NCBI GenBank assembly: GCA_947652605.1
Contig: OX393577.1
Coordinates: 1,426,868 to 1,490,867 of the forward strand
Length of the DNA: 64,000 bases
Origin: Elmis aenea
Lineage: Eukaryota; Arthropoda; Insecta; Coleoptera; Elmidae
Reading direction: 5' to 3'
The notes beneath the pieces were generated by a model. The model searched no databases, was not told where the DNA came from, and saw only the letters and a program-made list of their open reading frames with translations. Positions 36,107 through 46,558 of this stretch are shown here, one piece after another. Both the position numbers and the translations under genes were made by a program. The stretch's first letter is position 1; each line of letters opens with the position of its first letter.

Positions 36107-39100
36107 GTAAGTATGTAATGTTGCAAATCTTTATATTTTGGAATAATAAAGTATTATTTAAACGTTATGGTCATTATATTTCAAAATATCAATAATAGTT
36201 TTCATTTTAATGAGAAAAAAAATTACCTCTTATTTTAGTATAACATATAAATAACATTTGCTCGCTTAAATTCAGTTTAAAAGGTAATATAACCAATGAA
36301 ATGTCACTCTTTAATACTGAATTCATGTATTTTATTTATCATTTTAACACATAATACAATATGTACAAAAAAAGATTGCAAAACAAACTTTAATGCGTTT
36401 ATTGTTTAACTTCTAAATAATTTTTCAGTAGATAAATATACCGCATCCAAAGTAGTATTGGACAATATATTTCTCTTCTGTAGGCTTAAATGTTGGACAA
36501 AGCAACTCGAATTAGTTCAAAATTAGGTGTTCTTGTATCCGTTGTTGGACTATATACATGGTGTCCCAAATTCGAGTAAATGTATGGGGATCTCGCTTAT
36601 CTTAAGAGCTTCGAGGTCGGTTGAATTAGGGCAAAGTTGAGAAATTAGATACTCATCAAATATCTGCAAATAAAATTTTCATAGCTGTCCTAGTTCAAAA
36701 GTTATTCAAGAAAATTGAAAAAATGGATTTTCGTTTTTTTGCCCTATTTCCTACATTTTTTCAAGAAATCGACAATCTGGGAGCACTTCTCCATGGCAGC
36801 TTCTTACGATTTATATTTTGAGATAAAATTTCCAAAAACGTTTCGTCTCTTCTGAAACGTCATCAACTTCATTTTTTTTAAATACAGCGATTTTTTTTAA
36901 ATCAGAGTCGTATAGCATTTTGTCTTCTGATTTCAATGATACTTAATATATAAAATGATATTTTACCACAAAAATTAAACTATATTATTTAAATATTTGA
37001 AATAAGAAAACCTGTTCAAAAAAGGTACTTGTTAAATTTCAAATATTTGTAAAGAAAAGTGATTTTTTGGTGGTCGTAACTACATGCAAGAAAAGCATTA
37101 AAATGATATGAAAAAAGAATGGACGTATCAGATAGATTTGTGAGAAAATAGCGTGTTAACGCAGCATAACGTAAAACGAACTAAGAGAAAGGAGCACAGT
37201 TTGCATATTCAAATTTTCTACTTGTAAAAACGTTAACAATACTTGAAAGTGATAGGACCGGTGTAACATAGGTCGAAAAGGTGTAATCTGTATAGGGTTT
37301 TTTATTCACAGAGCTTGTCTTTCATCCTTAAAAATACTTTTAACCATTTTTGTGAGTTTGATGAGCATTATATAAAAATTGTTTTGCGAACAAAATAAGA
37401 CGCGGTTTACAAAACTTTCTTATTACATTCAAGAAATTGAGGGTTTTGTCTACAATAAGACCTTAAGTTTTTGAGAAACTTGAGCCAATTTTATCAATAT
37501 CACTGAGTAATGCAAGTTTATTCGTTTTTTAAACTATTTACGTGCAGTGATTAACACCCAGGCATTTTATACGTGAATGCGAAAACCTTGTGCAAATAAC
37601 TGTAGTGAACCAAGCTTTTTCAATTGAAGATGTAATTACTTCTTCTAATTTTAGCATGTTTCAATTATAAAGACAAAAAATCTGTGTAATTGACGCTGAT
37701 TACCTAGTTATTAAAATGTAATTATTACTAGTTTTAACAAAAAATAAACACTAGCAAATTGCTAAATTTATATATGTATTGCTAAGTAGTTTAATTGTGT
37801 GCTAATCGATCAGGATCTTTAGCTAAACATGAAGTATGTAACGAAAAAGAAATCTGCATTTGTTTATTCGTATCCATAATTTCATGTGCTAAAAAAAAAT
37901 TATTACAGATGCGTTTACCGAAGACATAACACCTATCCCAAAATTAGAACGAGGTCCGCGCCTTACCTTTCAAGAAACTGGACATGAAACCACCTTCATG
38001 TTCGCCCAGTCCAATACATTTATACAAATTGATGGGGACGTAATTCAAACTTTTCAGCTTAGGTACCCAAAAAAAAATAGTTTTCTTACTTGTGTTTCCT
38101 AATTAATCTACGTTATTTCTCAGATTATGTCGACAGATCTCGTTCCGTTTTCGAACCCGGCTACCCCATGGTTTATTAGTGTATCACAATGTTAAAGTTC
38201 CGCCAGGAATAGCCTTACAACCATATGCTCTCTATATTATAGTTCAGCAGGGCCAGTTAAAAGTTGTACATGTTTATGGAAAACATTCAACAGCTCTTAC
38301 TGTTGGACGAGCACTAAACAGGGATAAATGGCATTCTGTTACGGTGAGTACTTACTTGACAAATTATAAGGCATACAAATATGTTTATATTTATAGCCAA
38401 ATTATTAGCCCTTAAATTCGATTTTTTATTTTTCATGAAAAATGAGAAAAGTACAGAGGCTTTGCACTTTTTTCAACCCAAAAATCGATTATCTTAAAAC
38501 TAAAGCAAATAGCTTCAAATTTCTTGTACACGTTGTTTATGGCCAAATTAAGGTTTATTAGAAAAGTGCAAAGGTTTCAACAGAAATTTATTTTGCAATA
38601 TCCATGATTATGCGCCAACCTTTAACTTCAAGACCGGCCCTCGTAGGTTATTATAACTGCTTGAAGTGAAATAAAACTTGCCCACTGGCTTTTAATGCAA
38701 ATTTTGAAATATTTCGCTGTAGATGTCGCCAGCTATTGGGTTAACAGTCGATTGAGTATATTTTCGCAAATTTTTGGGTGGGATGGCGCTTAAATTCTTG
38801 TCAAGCAAAAAATGGGCCTAGTCGGATAAGTGGAAGAAAATTTTGGCTAAAGCATTTTGGAACCGAAGCAAAACAATCTTAAATTTTGTTTAAACAAAGA
38901 CTATTCTCTTCTACATTATTATTTTAGTGTAATCAATTATTTTCGCAACTTTTTCATAATTAATATCGTTTATTTTATTACGAAACAAAATGCAAAATGT
39001 TTTAAAAATGTTGAATCAAAACTTTTTTCCATTTTATTCTGAAGTTTCGTGGTTTCCTACTTGGACTTTGGACCATATGGTTTGTTCGGAATTTGGCCAA

Positions 39101-42100
39101 AAATTTACGAAATTGATACTTAATGACACTCCATCCGTTAGCTGGCGACATCTAGGACAAAATCTGTGGCGATTTGCACTAAATTAAATTAAAATGCATT
39201 TAGAGATCACATACAGGATGCGAACATTAAGTAAAGTCTTCTTATTTCGATACAGCAATTGCCTAATATAATATCTAAAATAATGTTGAATAAAACTTTG
39301 ATTAGCGGCATAATAGGAGAAAGAGTGTGTCTGTAAAATCCAAATGTTCATAAAATTAAACCGCCCGTAAAACAGCGTCCACATTAAACGAAAAGTCCCT
39401 TAAATAACGATTTATATATTTTTGAGCCACAAATTAATTTGTTTGGCGTGGTTTCTTTAATTTAATACCGACTTGGCCGGTGAAATACACTTATAATTTG
39501 AAGAAGTAACCACCCAGGACCATTAAACATTTAATCAATCGCTGAATTGTTAGTGAATATGCATTTCTCATAAGATGACGACGTGTGTCGCTCAGTATTA
39601 AGACGAGACCTGGGAATGCAACGCGGTTCAGTCAAATTTATTGCTTGTACTCTCGTTAATGACAAAAAGAGCATGTCACGAAGTCACGATCTTCTTCAAC
39701 GTGCTGCTGCTGACCCAAATTTTACTTCTTCCATCTTTTCTGGTGACGAATCGTACGTGTATGACTGCCATGATATGATCATGATTCAGAAACAAAGAGC
39801 ATGCTTTTCAGCGACTAACGAACTGTATGCCTACAAAAATAATCCCAGAAGTTGTAGAAGTATTAGAATCAGTGTACGTAGAGTCATGGATTATACCAAC
39901 AAAAAAATGCATTTGGTTATCGCTAAACTTTATTTTTTTATTTTATTTAGCCCTTAGTCCTTCTTCTTCATAATGTAAATATAATATTTTAATCATACAT
40001 TTTTGGTAACAACACGTATGTTGCGTATTATAATACTGGCTCATGTTTTAAAATAAATTTAACTGTAATCTTATGAGTCTTTTTTATCAAATTATATAGG
40101 TAAGAATTGATGTCCATGGAGCTCGATTAACGGCAACTGTCGACGGACTCAAAGAAGAAACAGATCTCAAAGGACTTGATAAAGATAACAATTATGGAGT
40201 GTCCGCGAATTTGACATCAGTGGTCTTAATAGGAGGTACATTTAACGTTTTAATACACTTCCATGGTATTTATTAATGCTTAGTTTATAAATAATTTTAT
40301 TTTTGCAGTGATTTAGTTAGTTTGAAATTCAGATTACTAACAAAACAGTATTTGGAATACCATAGAATCTCTGTAATTTGAAATTTTCAAAAATTAATTT
40401 GATATTGTTGTTTTTCATAACATTGAAACCGTACCATCAGTCGCCGACCCACTGTATACATTTTTACTTGTTTGTCATGCAGGGTTCTCGTTTTCTGAGA
40501 GCCACTATGGGGATCTCGTAAACGGTTACGACTTCAGTTAAATTAGGGCAAAGTTGTATATTCAGGTGCTTAATAATTTGACGCAAACAGAACTTATCTA
40601 TCCTTTTTAGTTTCTGAGATATAGGGAAAAAAGTAAAAAAGTGGATTTTTTTTGCCCGTAACTTTTTCATTTGATGTCGAATTTAATTTCTGTTAAAACT
40701 TTTTCATAGCCACTTTTTGCAAGGGATCCAAACCCCCAGTTATATTTTCCATGCGACGTTTCGCTTTTTTTAAACCATCATCAGGTCAATTTTTTCTTAT
40801 GGTCGCTATATCTGATTGTAACACCAATCTGTAGAGCATTTTATTCTGACAATGTATAACACTTAGCACACAATTTTGAAAATTAACTCTTTCCGTCTTT
40901 GAAACTCTAATTAGGATGAATTTCAATAGATAGATATTCAAATTATACAATTTCACTGCATCATTTTTTTACATAAATAAATTTGTTGATTGTGTATTAC
41001 AGGACTCAGCTCAGAAGAACGGCTGCATGGTGTAAAATACATAATTGAATCATTTGTTGGATGTATAAAAGATGTGGTACTTAGTGCTGGCAAATCAGCT
41101 TCAGATCTACTGCCTATCCAATCACTAATAGCAACTAAGCACGAAAATGTGCAAGAGGGCTGTACACCAAAATGTGACACATCTGAAAATCTCTGTTTTC
41201 AAGGATCTAGCTGCATCAATCATTACAATAGCCTTACTTGCGATTGTTTCGGAACGAATTATGAAGGAGAATACTGTGATACTTATGGTAGGTAACTTAT
41301 TTTAATTTTGTTATTTAAGAATTAAAAACTTCTTTTTTAATGGAAATTATGAGTTTTCTTGTAATTTAATGTTAGTTTAATGAGCTACAGAATCATATTT
41401 TAATTTCAGCTGCCACTGTTTTGACTCTCAGAGGATCTTCATATGTTTCATACAGGGTGTACGACTGGAAGGACCGTGTTCACTCAAGTGTAAATAGGTT
41501 TTCCATGCTTTTTAAAACAAATTTTGACGATTCCGCGTTATTCTATGCAAGTGGAGGTGATCAAGGCATAGATCATTATATCGCAGCTTCAATACATAAT
41601 AATTCTGTGTATATTAACATGGACTTTGGCGACGAAACATTAAGTGCCGTATTAGGCCACTCTGCGAACTTGAAAGAATGGAATAATTTAACCATATTCC
41701 ATGAGCATGACCAAGTACATTTATCATTAAACAATGAGAAAATCACGCTGAATATAACAGGAAATACACTTTTGTACATAGATCCGGAAATTTACATAGC
41801 AGGTGGTCCTGAACTGCAAAAAAAAAGAGGATTGCAATCGGGTAATAATTTTGCCGGTAATCTAAAGTATGTTTTTTACAATGAAATATCGATATTGTAC
41901 GAACTTAAGAAGATGAATCCGAAAGTTCACTACATTGGCATACTTCGTCCAGAATTTTACGAAGCTGATGTTGAAGTTATACCCATAACATACCCATTCA
42001 TATCTTCACATATCTGGTGGCCCAATAATGAGACTGATATTTTATCAATAACATTCGACTTCAAAAGCAGTAGCAATTTAAGTGTACTAGCATCTAGTGA

Positions 42101-45100
42101 CACAAAGACTGGCCTATACTGGGAAGTGCGTGTGGTTAACGATGAGGTACGGTTCGAACTCACAGACACCAACAAAAATTCAACGTATTTAATCAGCGTG
42201 AAGAAACTTCGAGGGATATGGCACGCTTTAAATTTCAAATATGACCACGGTGAAGTGCTGTTATCGGTCGATAATCGTGAAAAACAAGAAGTTGTTGGGG
42301 ACTTGAAATTCTCAGTGGGTGATAAAATAAAACTGGGCAGTGGTTCTAGAAATAACGCTGGTCTGGTTGGCTGTATGAGAGATGTTGTTATTAACGGTGC
42401 ACGTCTAGAACCCAGGGCTGTGCTTCAAACTGAAAGAGTTGTTGGTGAAGTGACACTAGATGATTGCCAATTTGTAGATCCATGCAAAAGACCCAACACA
42501 TGTGAGCATGGAGGAAAATGTTCTGTGAAAGAGGATCGACTTATTTGTGATTGTACCAATACCGGTTACATTGGAAAAAATTGCCATTTTGCCAAATACA
42601 GAAAGACGTGTGAAGAATTAGCTCTTTTGGGTATGCAAGATGTTTCAAATTTGGGCCTAAACATGGAGATCACGCTTATCTTTAAAGTTATTAGGTCGCT
42701 TAGGTTGGGGCAAAATTGTATAATTTTGGGCTGAACTCAAATTTGAAAATAAAATTGCCATGGCTCGTTTTGTTCAGAAATAATTCAGAAAAAACCGGAA
42801 AAGTTGATTTTTTTGATTTTTTTCCCCCTTAGATTCATTGAAAAACTAAAACTCCTTTATATGCCCTATTTACACATCTAGTTAGATTTTGTATCTATGC
42901 TGTATCATCAACTTTAACATTTCTTGTAAGTGCCATCCTTGAGTCTTACATAAATAGGTAAAACAAACTTTCTGATATAGCCAAAAATGTATTAACAACC
43001 TATCTATGTAAATAACACATTATTGGTGCAATTTGAAAAATAAACAAAAAACCAAAAGTAACGCTTCCCATAAAATCAACTTTGCCATGAAAACAAAATC
43101 TATTTAAAATGTAAAACAAAATATTAAAATCTCAAGTATTGGACAGGGTGGTACAAATTCGGTGGGATTACATTGGTATCTTGTTTAATAGTCAAGATAG
43201 AGAAACGGTTAAATTACCAAAAATGTGCAATGTTTTGGAACAAACTCAGAACCTTTTTCAAAAATATTCTATCATTTCCGGTTTTGAGTTATTAGCAAAA
43301 AACAGTTTTTCGCTAATAAACTCAAAAACCGGAAATTATAGAATATTTTTGAAAAAGGTTCTGAGTTTGTCTCGAAAAACTGCACATTTTTGGTAATTTA
43401 ACCGTTTCTCTATCTTGACTATTAAGCGAGAGAGACCCATTTAATCCCATGGAATTTGAAATATAAAATAATCACTTGCCTCTTCAAAATATTTTTTATT
43501 ATGTAAAAATTCCATCTAACACATTTTTTTTTTAAATTAAAGAAATAACGCAAAAAACAAATCAATCAATCAAACTAAAAGGGCCGTGTTTTTTTTTCAG
43601 ATTTATATTTAGGATTAAGTTTTGCCCCAAGTGAAGCAAGATATCAATGTTAAGCCTCCAATTTGAGACACCCTTTTAAATCAATAATCTTGTTCATTAT
43701 TACCACTAATGTTTATTAATTGATTGTTAGGCTACACAAAACCTGACGTTTATCTAATTGATATCGATGGAAATGGAATATTCCCACCTGCCCATGTGCG
43801 ATGTGAATTTCAAAGTGTAGAAGATTCCACCAAAACCATTGTAGAACATAATCTACCTAGTCAGATTGATGTGAGGTCTCCTTCAGAAAAAGATTTTAGT
43901 TTTAGTATAGAATACAGAGAATTTACAGCTGACATGTTGCAAGAGCTGGTCTCACATTCACTGAACTGCAGCCAGTACATAAAATATGATTGTTTTAAGG
44001 CACCATTAGATTTGCATGCTGCTACGTGGTTCATCAGTTCTGCCAATGAAACAGTTGATTTTATTGGGGATGTTAAAAGGTATGTTCTGTTGTAAAAAGA
44101 TACATATTATTTTCGCTAGCAAAATTTTGGGACCCAGACTTAAAAGTTTTTGATAAAGAGCTTGATTTTTTTTTGAGAAGGGCCAAAATGTTGGGGAGGG
44201 CAAAATATTTTTTGGGGAGGCAAAATTTGAAGTTTCACCATTGATTATTGTAACCTGTTTGAAAATTAATAAAATGAAAGTTTTTAATGTTGTATGAATA
44301 AATCAATAGAGGGACATGTCCTTGTTCTATTGAACGAAAATGTGAGGATCCTACTCAGTGGTGTAATTGTGATGTAGAAGATGACAAATGGAACACTGAT
44401 GATGGATTTTATACAGTTGGAAGTAGTTTGGGTATTACTAAAATGGTATTCTTACAACAGGCAAATTTACCTGAAGATGCCTTAGGGCGTATTACACTAG
44501 GTCCTCTGGAGTGTGTGGAAACTAGTAAGCATAAACTATATCTACGTATAATCTTTGAGGAGTAATATAATGCAAAATATTACAGATACCCAAAAATATG
44601 TTGTTACTTTTACCACTAGTCAGTCTTATATAGAAGTTCCAGGGTGGCGCAAAGGCGATTTAGCTTTTTCATTCCGCACTACCGGCAAAAAAGCTATCTT
44701 ATTATATCAACCACCAATCAGACCAAAATATCCTAGCTTTATGGTTGCACTAACTAGCGGTATGTAATATTTAAAGAAAATAAATTTTTGATCAAATGTT
44801 AAGGTCCAAAAATGATTTGCAGATTATCAGTTAACATTCAATTTCACACTAAACACTGGGGTTTCAAAAGAACTGGTTATAGTATCGAATAGACGATTAA
44901 ATGGGGGTGAATGGCACAAACTGTGGATTGACTACAATAAATATCACGTGCGCTTTATGATTAACGAAGATTATCAAATGGTGGACCTTAAACCAGAAGA
45001 AGAATTTGGCCCATTCGAAGGTTCTATGTTCATTGGAGGTGCCCCCTAGTCAGTAATTAAAATAATTATTTTAAAACTTTTGATATTAATTAAAACAGGA

Positions 45101-46047
45101 GACTATACATTATTTAACCCTTGGACACCCATCTTCCAAACTATTTTAATACACTGTGTAATTTGTGTAACAGTAACATTTTTATTACCTAACAACCTCA
45201 CACTTTGTGAAAGTTATATAAATTAATTATCAATGAGTACAAAATTTCCAAATTTCACTAGCAATTGTTCCTCAAAAAATTAATTGTACCTCAGAATAGG
45301 AGCAATGTCAAAACAAATGAATATGGCCTTTTAGTACTGTGTAAAAATATCTACAAGTTCTGTTCATTCAACCATTGTAATGCAGATTAACTGATTAGAT
45401 TTTGGTTTATAACCAAATCCAGTGCAGGATTTACGTATAAGCTACACAAGCTATAGCTTAGGGCCCCCACTTTCTGGGGGACCCAAAAAAAATTGTCTTT
45501 CTATATATTTGGCACTGACATATAATATCTGGACTTATAAAGGGCCCCATATCTCAAATAGCTTAGGGCCTTATCAAGTATAAATCCGGCCCTGACCAAA
45601 TCTAGTGGGCCATGAAATTTTTAAAAACAGTAAAAACATTATAAATTTGGCCCCATTTGTACGACCTTGTTACTATTAGATTATGGTGTTAAAGTTGATA
45701 ATGTACATTTTTGGAAATTTTCTTGCCATGCCCTCTGTGTTAATAAGGCTACTGTTTTGCATAATTAATAAGTGTGTAACTAAAAATTAATTTTAGTGAC
45801 CTTTTACACCCCAAATCTTCTGTTCATCAAGGATTAATCGGATGTTTTCGAGGATTGGTAGTAAATGAGGAAATCTTAGATATTTACAGCTACATGAGTG
45901 TACATTTAAGTGAAATTATAAAAGACTGCAAGCCGTCTTGTGTTCCTAATCCTTGTAAAAATGGAGCCCAATGCAAAGAGTTATGGAGTACATTTGAATG
46001 TATTTGCCCAAATCCTTGGGCATATTCTGGACAACATTGTGAAAATA
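35857..46047 (+). CDS. axo: axotactin-like secreted neurexin-superfamily protein (3' end not in view)
   Basis: Eleven exons: 35857-36106, 37909-38062, 38124-38343, 40100-40235, 41003-41287, 41410-42630, 43731-44079, 44310-44524, 44586-44759, 44823-45038 and 45797-46047. They give about 1157 residues: signal peptide, Kunitz domain, laminin G, EGF, two laminin G, EGF, a fibrinogen-like Cys region, laminin G, EGF. A Kunitz domain in front of a Caspr/neurexin-IV-like array is the layout of axotactin, which in Drosophila is secreted by glia and acts on axonal excitability. No membrane segment is in view. The last exon ends with a good donor (A|GTGAGT), so the gene continues. Splice phases agree at every junction except exon 10 to 11. 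Introns carry many TACAGGGTG-type and MITE insertions. Neurexin IV/CNTNAP is the main alternative, but those lack the N-terminal Kunitz domain. Confidence 0.75.
36556..37000 (+). repeat. TACAGGGTG-family-A-like repeat in axo intron 1
   Basis: TACATGGTGTCCCAAATTCG is followed by TATGGGGATCTCGCTTATCT and then AAAGTTGAGAAATTAG, a divergent version of the family seen at 50.5 and 55.4 kb. The copy at 40.49-40.9 kb shares GGGGATCTCG, TTAAATTAGGGCAAAGTTG and AACTTTTTC/CATCATCA stretches. Non-coding. Confidence 0.5.
37125..39616 (+). repeat. segmental duplication, copy 1 (contains axo exons 2-3)
   Basis: This block and 46559-49082 match in the same orientation over about 2.5 kb, from ATCAGATAGATTTGTGAGAA to GACGAGACCTGGGA. 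Exon sequence differs at 5 of 374 positions, but the downstream intron differs at roughly a tenth of positions with many indels (reader's count on short stretches). The right end lies inside a mariner remnant. Confidence 0.85.
37909..38343 (+). CDS. axo: axo exons 2-3 (37909-38062, 38124-38343): first laminin G, first half
   Basis: Exon 2 has DAFTEDITPIPKLERGPRL and FMFAQSNTFIQIDGD. After a 61-base intron exon 3 reads LCRQISFRFRTRLPHGLLVY and ends NRDKWHSVT at ACG|GTGAGT. FRFRT..GLLVY and the RDKWHSV motif are laminin G strands. The fold is completed by the exon at 40100. Both exons recur at 47359-47512 and 47574-47793. Confidence 0.8.
39575..39960 (+). pseudogene. mariner transposase remnant
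   Basis: LRRDLGMQRGSVKFIACTLV, then DLLQRAAADPNFTSSIFSGD and ESYVYDCHD. This is the start of the catalytic domain of an animal mariner transposase, the GDESYVYDCHD stretch holding the first catalytic Asp. Only this part remains. It sits at the right end of duplication copy 1, and its first 40 bases also end copy 2. Confidence 0.75.
40100..41287 (+). CDS. axo: axo exons 4-5 (40100-40235, 41003-41287): end of laminin G and first EGF
   Basis: Exon 4 (VRIDVHGARLTATVDGLKEE, then LTSVVLIGG) finishes the laminin G sandwich. Exon 5 gives ESFVGCIKDVVLSAGKS, the usual FxGCIxDVxL end, and then an EGF module: CTPKCDTSENLCFQGSSCIN and CDCFGTNYEGEYC. Junction phases are 0 in, 1 out, 1 out. The intron between them holds a TACAGGGTG-related repeat at 40.49-40.9 kb. 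Confidence 0.8.
40490..40900 (+). repeat. TACAGGGTG-family-A-like repeat in axo intron 4
   Basis: ACTATGGGGATCTCGTAAAC, GTTAAATTAGGGCAAAGTTG and GACGTTTCGCTTTTTTTAAA match the copy at 36.56-37.0 kb in the same orientation. Non-coding. Confidence 0.5.
41410..42630 (+). CDS. axo: axo exon 6: two laminin G domains and second EGF
   Basis: A single 1221-base exon. Laminin G two: SSYVSYRVYDWKDRV through GNNFAGNLKYVFYNEISI. Laminin G three: ISSHIWWPNNETDILSITFD through NNAGLVGCMRDVVINGARLE. EGF: CKRPNTCEHGGKCSVKEDRL and CDCTNTGYIGKNC. Several N-x-S/T sites are present, as expected for an extracellular protein. The donor G|GTATGC lies right beside the left end of a transposon-like repeat that fills the next intron. 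Confidence 0.85.
42636..43675. mobile_element. inverted-repeat element with a perfect hairpin in axo intron 6
   Basis: The left end (GTTTCAAATTTGGGCCTAAA then CATGGAGATCACGCTTAT) and the right end read in reverse (GGGTGTCTCAAATTGGAGGC then TTAACATTGATATCTTGC) are diverged inverted repeats of the TACAGGGTG-A type. A second element inside begins ACAGGGTGGTACAAATTCGG (43143) and forms a hairpin: 43184-43303 pairs with 43312-43430 almost perfectly around an eight-base loop. It begins 6 bases after the exon 6 donor. Confidence 0.6.
43731..44524 (+). CDS. axo: axo exons 7-8 (43731-44079, 44310-44524): fibrinogen-like region
   Basis: Exon 7 reads YTKPDVYLIDIDGNGIFPPA, later CSQYIKYDCFKAPLDLHA and WFISSANETVDFIGD. 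Exon 8 reads GTCPCSIERKCEDPTQWCNC and then DDKWNTDDGFYTVGSSLGIT. The CNCD..W..DDG segment is the diagnostic piece of the fibrinogen-like insert between EGF and laminin G in Caspr/neurexin IV-type proteins. Phases 2 and 1. Confidence 0.75.
44586..45038 (+). CDS. axo: axo exons 9-10 (44586-44759, 44823-45038): fourth laminin G
   Basis: Exon 9: YIEVPGWRKGDLAFSFRTTG, KKAILLYQPP. Exon 10: LTFNFTLNTGVSKELVIVSN, GGEWHKLWIDYNKYHVRFMI, ending GSMFIGG. These are successive laminin G strands. The end of exon 10 is odd: the only GT is GGAG|GTGCCC, which leaves phase 1, while exon 11 needs phase 2. If the exon is not spliced there, it reads a few residues further to TAG at 45047. Confidence 0.7.
45039..45796. 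other. axo intron 10
   Basis: 758-base interval between exons 10 and 11 holding the hAT MITE at 45420-45594 and otherwise AT-rich sequence. Confidence 0.6.
45420..45594. mobile_element. 175-bp hAT-type MITE in axo intron 10
   Basis: Flanked by the 8-base duplication ACCAAATC (45412-45419 and 45595-45602). The left end CAGTGCAGGATTTACGTATA and the right end, read in reverse CAGGGCCGGATTTATACTTG, are inverted repeats. Inside, GCTTAGGGCC and its neighbours repeat. 8-base duplications and CAG..CTG ends are typical of hAT elements. No coding capacity. Confidence 0.8.
45797..46047 (+). CDS. axo: axo exon 11: laminin G end and third EGF
   Basis: After ATTTTAG the exon reads DLLHPKSSVHQGLIGCFRGL, later VVNEEILDI, then CKPSCVPNPCKNGAQCKELW and CICPNPWAYSGQHC. 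GLIGCFRGLVVN is the laminin G closing strand. The donor A|GTGAGT leaves phase 1, which fits the duplicated exon at 47359. No later exon is recognised apart from that duplicate. Confidence 0.75.
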
Positions 46048-46558
46048 GTGAGTAGTCCCTTAACCCACTCAAAAGCAAATATTTATAAATGTAACATAAC
46101 ACAAAATCATGGGCGTCCGCAGAAAATTTTCCAGGGGGGGCAAAGCATAGAGACAAACAATAATATATATAATTTTTAAGCCAAATTCAGAACTATGTAA
46201 AAAAGTTATGAAGTTATTTTTGATATACTTTTTGGTCATTTTAGTAATGTACTAGAGGTCTTTCAAGATAAACTGAACCGCGAAATGCGCAAAGAGAGGA
46301 GATGCAGTTGAAATGTTAGACCTTTCCAAAAACGTTATATTATTGTTGAAATAGACGTATGTTTTTAGGTGGCACAGTAATTAACTCTAGACAAGTTTTG
46401 GTTTCTGCATCACAGTTCAGTTTATCTTCTATATCTCCTCAATTAATATAAATATCAAAATAGTGCATTAAGGTTTTTTGTGTATTTTTTAAATGCAGAT
46501 TTAATGAAGCCATGACAAACTTTTCATTCACCAATTTTTAAGTTATAACGCAAATATA

